This document shows, piece after piece, positions 62,774 through 64,000 of a DNA stretch of 64,000 nt. Every line of letters starts with the position of its first letter. Position 1 is the stretch's first letter. Below the pieces are notes generated by a model that saw nothing but the letters and a program-made list of their open reading frames with translations, was not told the DNA's origin and searched no databases. Source of the stretch: Pseudoalteromonas rubra. GTDB taxonomy: Bacteria > Pseudomonadota > Gammaproteobacteria > Enterobacterales > Alteromonadaceae. Made by a program: the position numbers and the translations under genes. The DNA lies in contig NZ_PNCI01000019.1 in NCBI RefSeq assembly GCF_005887095.1, positions 62,001 to 126,000 on the forward strand. Reading direction: 5' to 3'.

Positions 62774-64000
62774 ATGTCTCTGATGCGCTGGTTTAGTATT
62801 ACTTTGCTCAGTTTGCTGATGATCGCCTGTGGTGGCGGTGGTTCGATTGAAAAAGACACCTCGGGAGGTGGCGGTACAAATACAGATTATGAACTGGTAC
62901 TGAGTACAAGTTCAGCAAGTGGCGGAAGCCTCAGTATCAGTAACCCCATCACAATCACAGCAAAACTCACCAATGATGGTGCACCCGTTGCCAATAATCT
63001 GGTTAAATTTACTAATGACGAGTTTTCTGACTTCGCCTCTGTGAGTTCACAACTGACCGACAGCAATGGTGAAGCGAAAGTGACGATTATCGCCAATCGG
63101 TTAGGCGGGGCGGGTACCATTTCAGCCACTGCGGACGTGGGTGAAAATACCGTGAGTGGTTCAGTACCTTATGCCGCGACTGGTGATGGTGGTATTCAAA
63201 TCGCGATGACGATTACCGGCTCAGATGGTCAGCCGATCAATGCGACTAATCCAATTAGCGGTACAGAGATTGCGACAGTCACCGCAGTCCTAACCGACAA
63301 TGGCACGCCATTGAATGGACAGGTACTTGAGTTTTCTAAAGAGGCCGACAGCGAAGATCTACTTGTTACGAATGGCAACTCAAATGTACAGACTGACGCC
63401 AATGGTGCGGCACGTTTACTTGTCCAGGCAACGGACAAAGTGGGAGCAGGCTATGTTCAGGTTACCTATAACGAAGACATCAACGCCCGTATCGGATTCG
63501 AGTCAGCAGGTAACCCCTTTTACGATAAAGAGGTTTACGACCTGCGCGTGCAATTGGTTAACGCCGCTGAGCAAGCTTCCAGTGACTTGTCACTGGCTAA
63601 TCCGTTGACGGCACAAATTCAGCTCACTTTGAATGAACAGCCCGTTGCAAACGCTGAAATCGCGGTTTCTGTTGAAGCCAGCGCGCGCTTTGCAAAGCCA
63701 ACCGAGTCAGTCAGAACAGATGCGAATGGTCAGGCAGAAATTCAAATTTTCGCGACAGAAACAGCGACGGTTGATCAACAACTTGATGCGTTTACGGCAA
63801 CTTACTCAGTGTCCGGTGATGAAGCAGCCAGAACCGTTGCCAGCTACGTTGGAGCGGGAGATGGTGGTCTGCAAATGACGGTCTCCGTGGTTGACTCTGC
63901 AGGAAATGCAATCACCAAAGAAAATCCCCTACTTACGGAAAGGGAGGGAAAAGTAGAAGTGAACCTCACACGAGATGGCGTGCCTGTCGCAAATGAGCTG
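62774..64000 (+). CDS. lipoprotein with bacterial Ig-like (Big_1) repeats, partial
   Basis: The frame is open from ATG 62774 to the window end (409 codons), so the 3' end is missing. The signal peptide ends at the lipobox LMIAC, followed by a Gly/Ser-rich linker. Then come at least three Ig-like units of about 100 residues, each with the pattern G-x-P-V-x-x-x-x-V-x-F ... T-D-x-N-G-x-A-x-V ... A-T-Y; a fourth begins at DGVPVANEL. They are like the invasin/intimin Big_1 domains. It is probably a cell-surface or periplasmic lipoprotein; adhesion is an inference. ATG follows a GGGAGAA element. Confidence 0.85.
   Translation, partial: MSLMRWFSITLLSLLMIACGGGGSIEKDTSGGGGTNTDYELVLSTSSASGGSLSISNPITITAKLTNDGAPVANNLVKFTNDEFSDFASVSSQLTDSNGEAKVTIIANRLGGAGTISATADVGENTVSGSVPYAATGDGGIQIAMTITGSDGQPINATNPISGTEIATVTAVLTDNGTPLNGQVLEFSKEADSEDLLVTNGNSNVQTDANGAARLLVQATDKVGAGYVQVTYNEDINARIGFESAGNPFYDKEVYDLRVQLVNAAEQASSDLSLANPLTAQIQLTLNEQPVANAEIAVSVEASARFAKPTESVRTDANGQAEIQIFATETATVDQQLDAFTATYSVSGDEAARTVASYVGAGDGGLQMTVSVVDSAGNAITKENPLLTEREGKVEVNLTRDGVPVANEL

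Overview
The window looks like a stretch of chromosome from a marine gammaproteobacterium of the Alteromonadales, most like Pseudoalteromonas. This is inferred from gene order (an ArsC-like gene beside dapE, pta-ackA divergent from yfbV), the NhaD and NSS sodium-coupled transporters, a TonB-dependent receptor of the Alteromonadales style and moderate GC. No rRNA, tRNA, insertion sequence, integrase or CRISPR array was found.

Layout. 1-12.6 kb is housekeeping: dapE and neighbours, pta-ackA, yfbV, rlmA, an ECF-type permease, xthA, a small secreted protein and a TonB-dependent receptor. 12.7-47.9 kb is one almost continuous block for anaerobic nitrate use. It holds narGHJI with a parvulin isomerase, the NarX sensor, a TPP-dependent 2-keto-acid decarboxylase, moaA-mobA-moaBCDE-modABC, narL-moeA plus a small Cys-rich protein, three MFS nitrate/nitrite transporters, a PP2C/kinase fusion protein, nnrS and a DGC zinc protein, moeB, an outer-membrane porin, mog, nrdGD and a RIC/YtfE-type iron-sulfur repair protein. 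48-64 kb is again general: a DUF4136 lipoprotein, an MksFEB condensin operon, nhaD, a lysine riboswitch with lysC, a DUF924 protein, an NSS transporter, ldhA and a glutathione peroxidase, a beta-hydroxyacid dehydrogenase, a dicarboxylate/amino-acid symporter, and the start of an Ig-repeat lipoprotein that runs off the window.

How it fits together. The porin and the MFS proteins would bring nitrate in and move nitrite out. NarGHI reduces nitrate at the membrane. ModABC brings in molybdate, and the Moa, Moe, Mog and Mob proteins build the molybdenum cofactor. NarX-NarL senses nitrate. NnrS, DGC and RIC fit a response to nitric oxide. NrdDG supplies deoxyribonucleotides without oxygen. Five FNR-type boxes (TTGAT-N4-ATCAA) and five NarL/NarP-type 7-2-7 heptamer pairs lie in the intergenic regions of this block. 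The boxes before narG, the porin, the third nitrate transporter and nrdG can each be aligned with a -10 element at class II spacing.

The points most worth a second look are the decarboxylase with an FNR box, the kinase/phosphatase fusion among the nitrate transporters, MksFEB without a JetD/MksG nuclease gene, the RIC protein without its usual Cys-Cys pair, and two small uncharacterised proteins tied to nar/mo genes.
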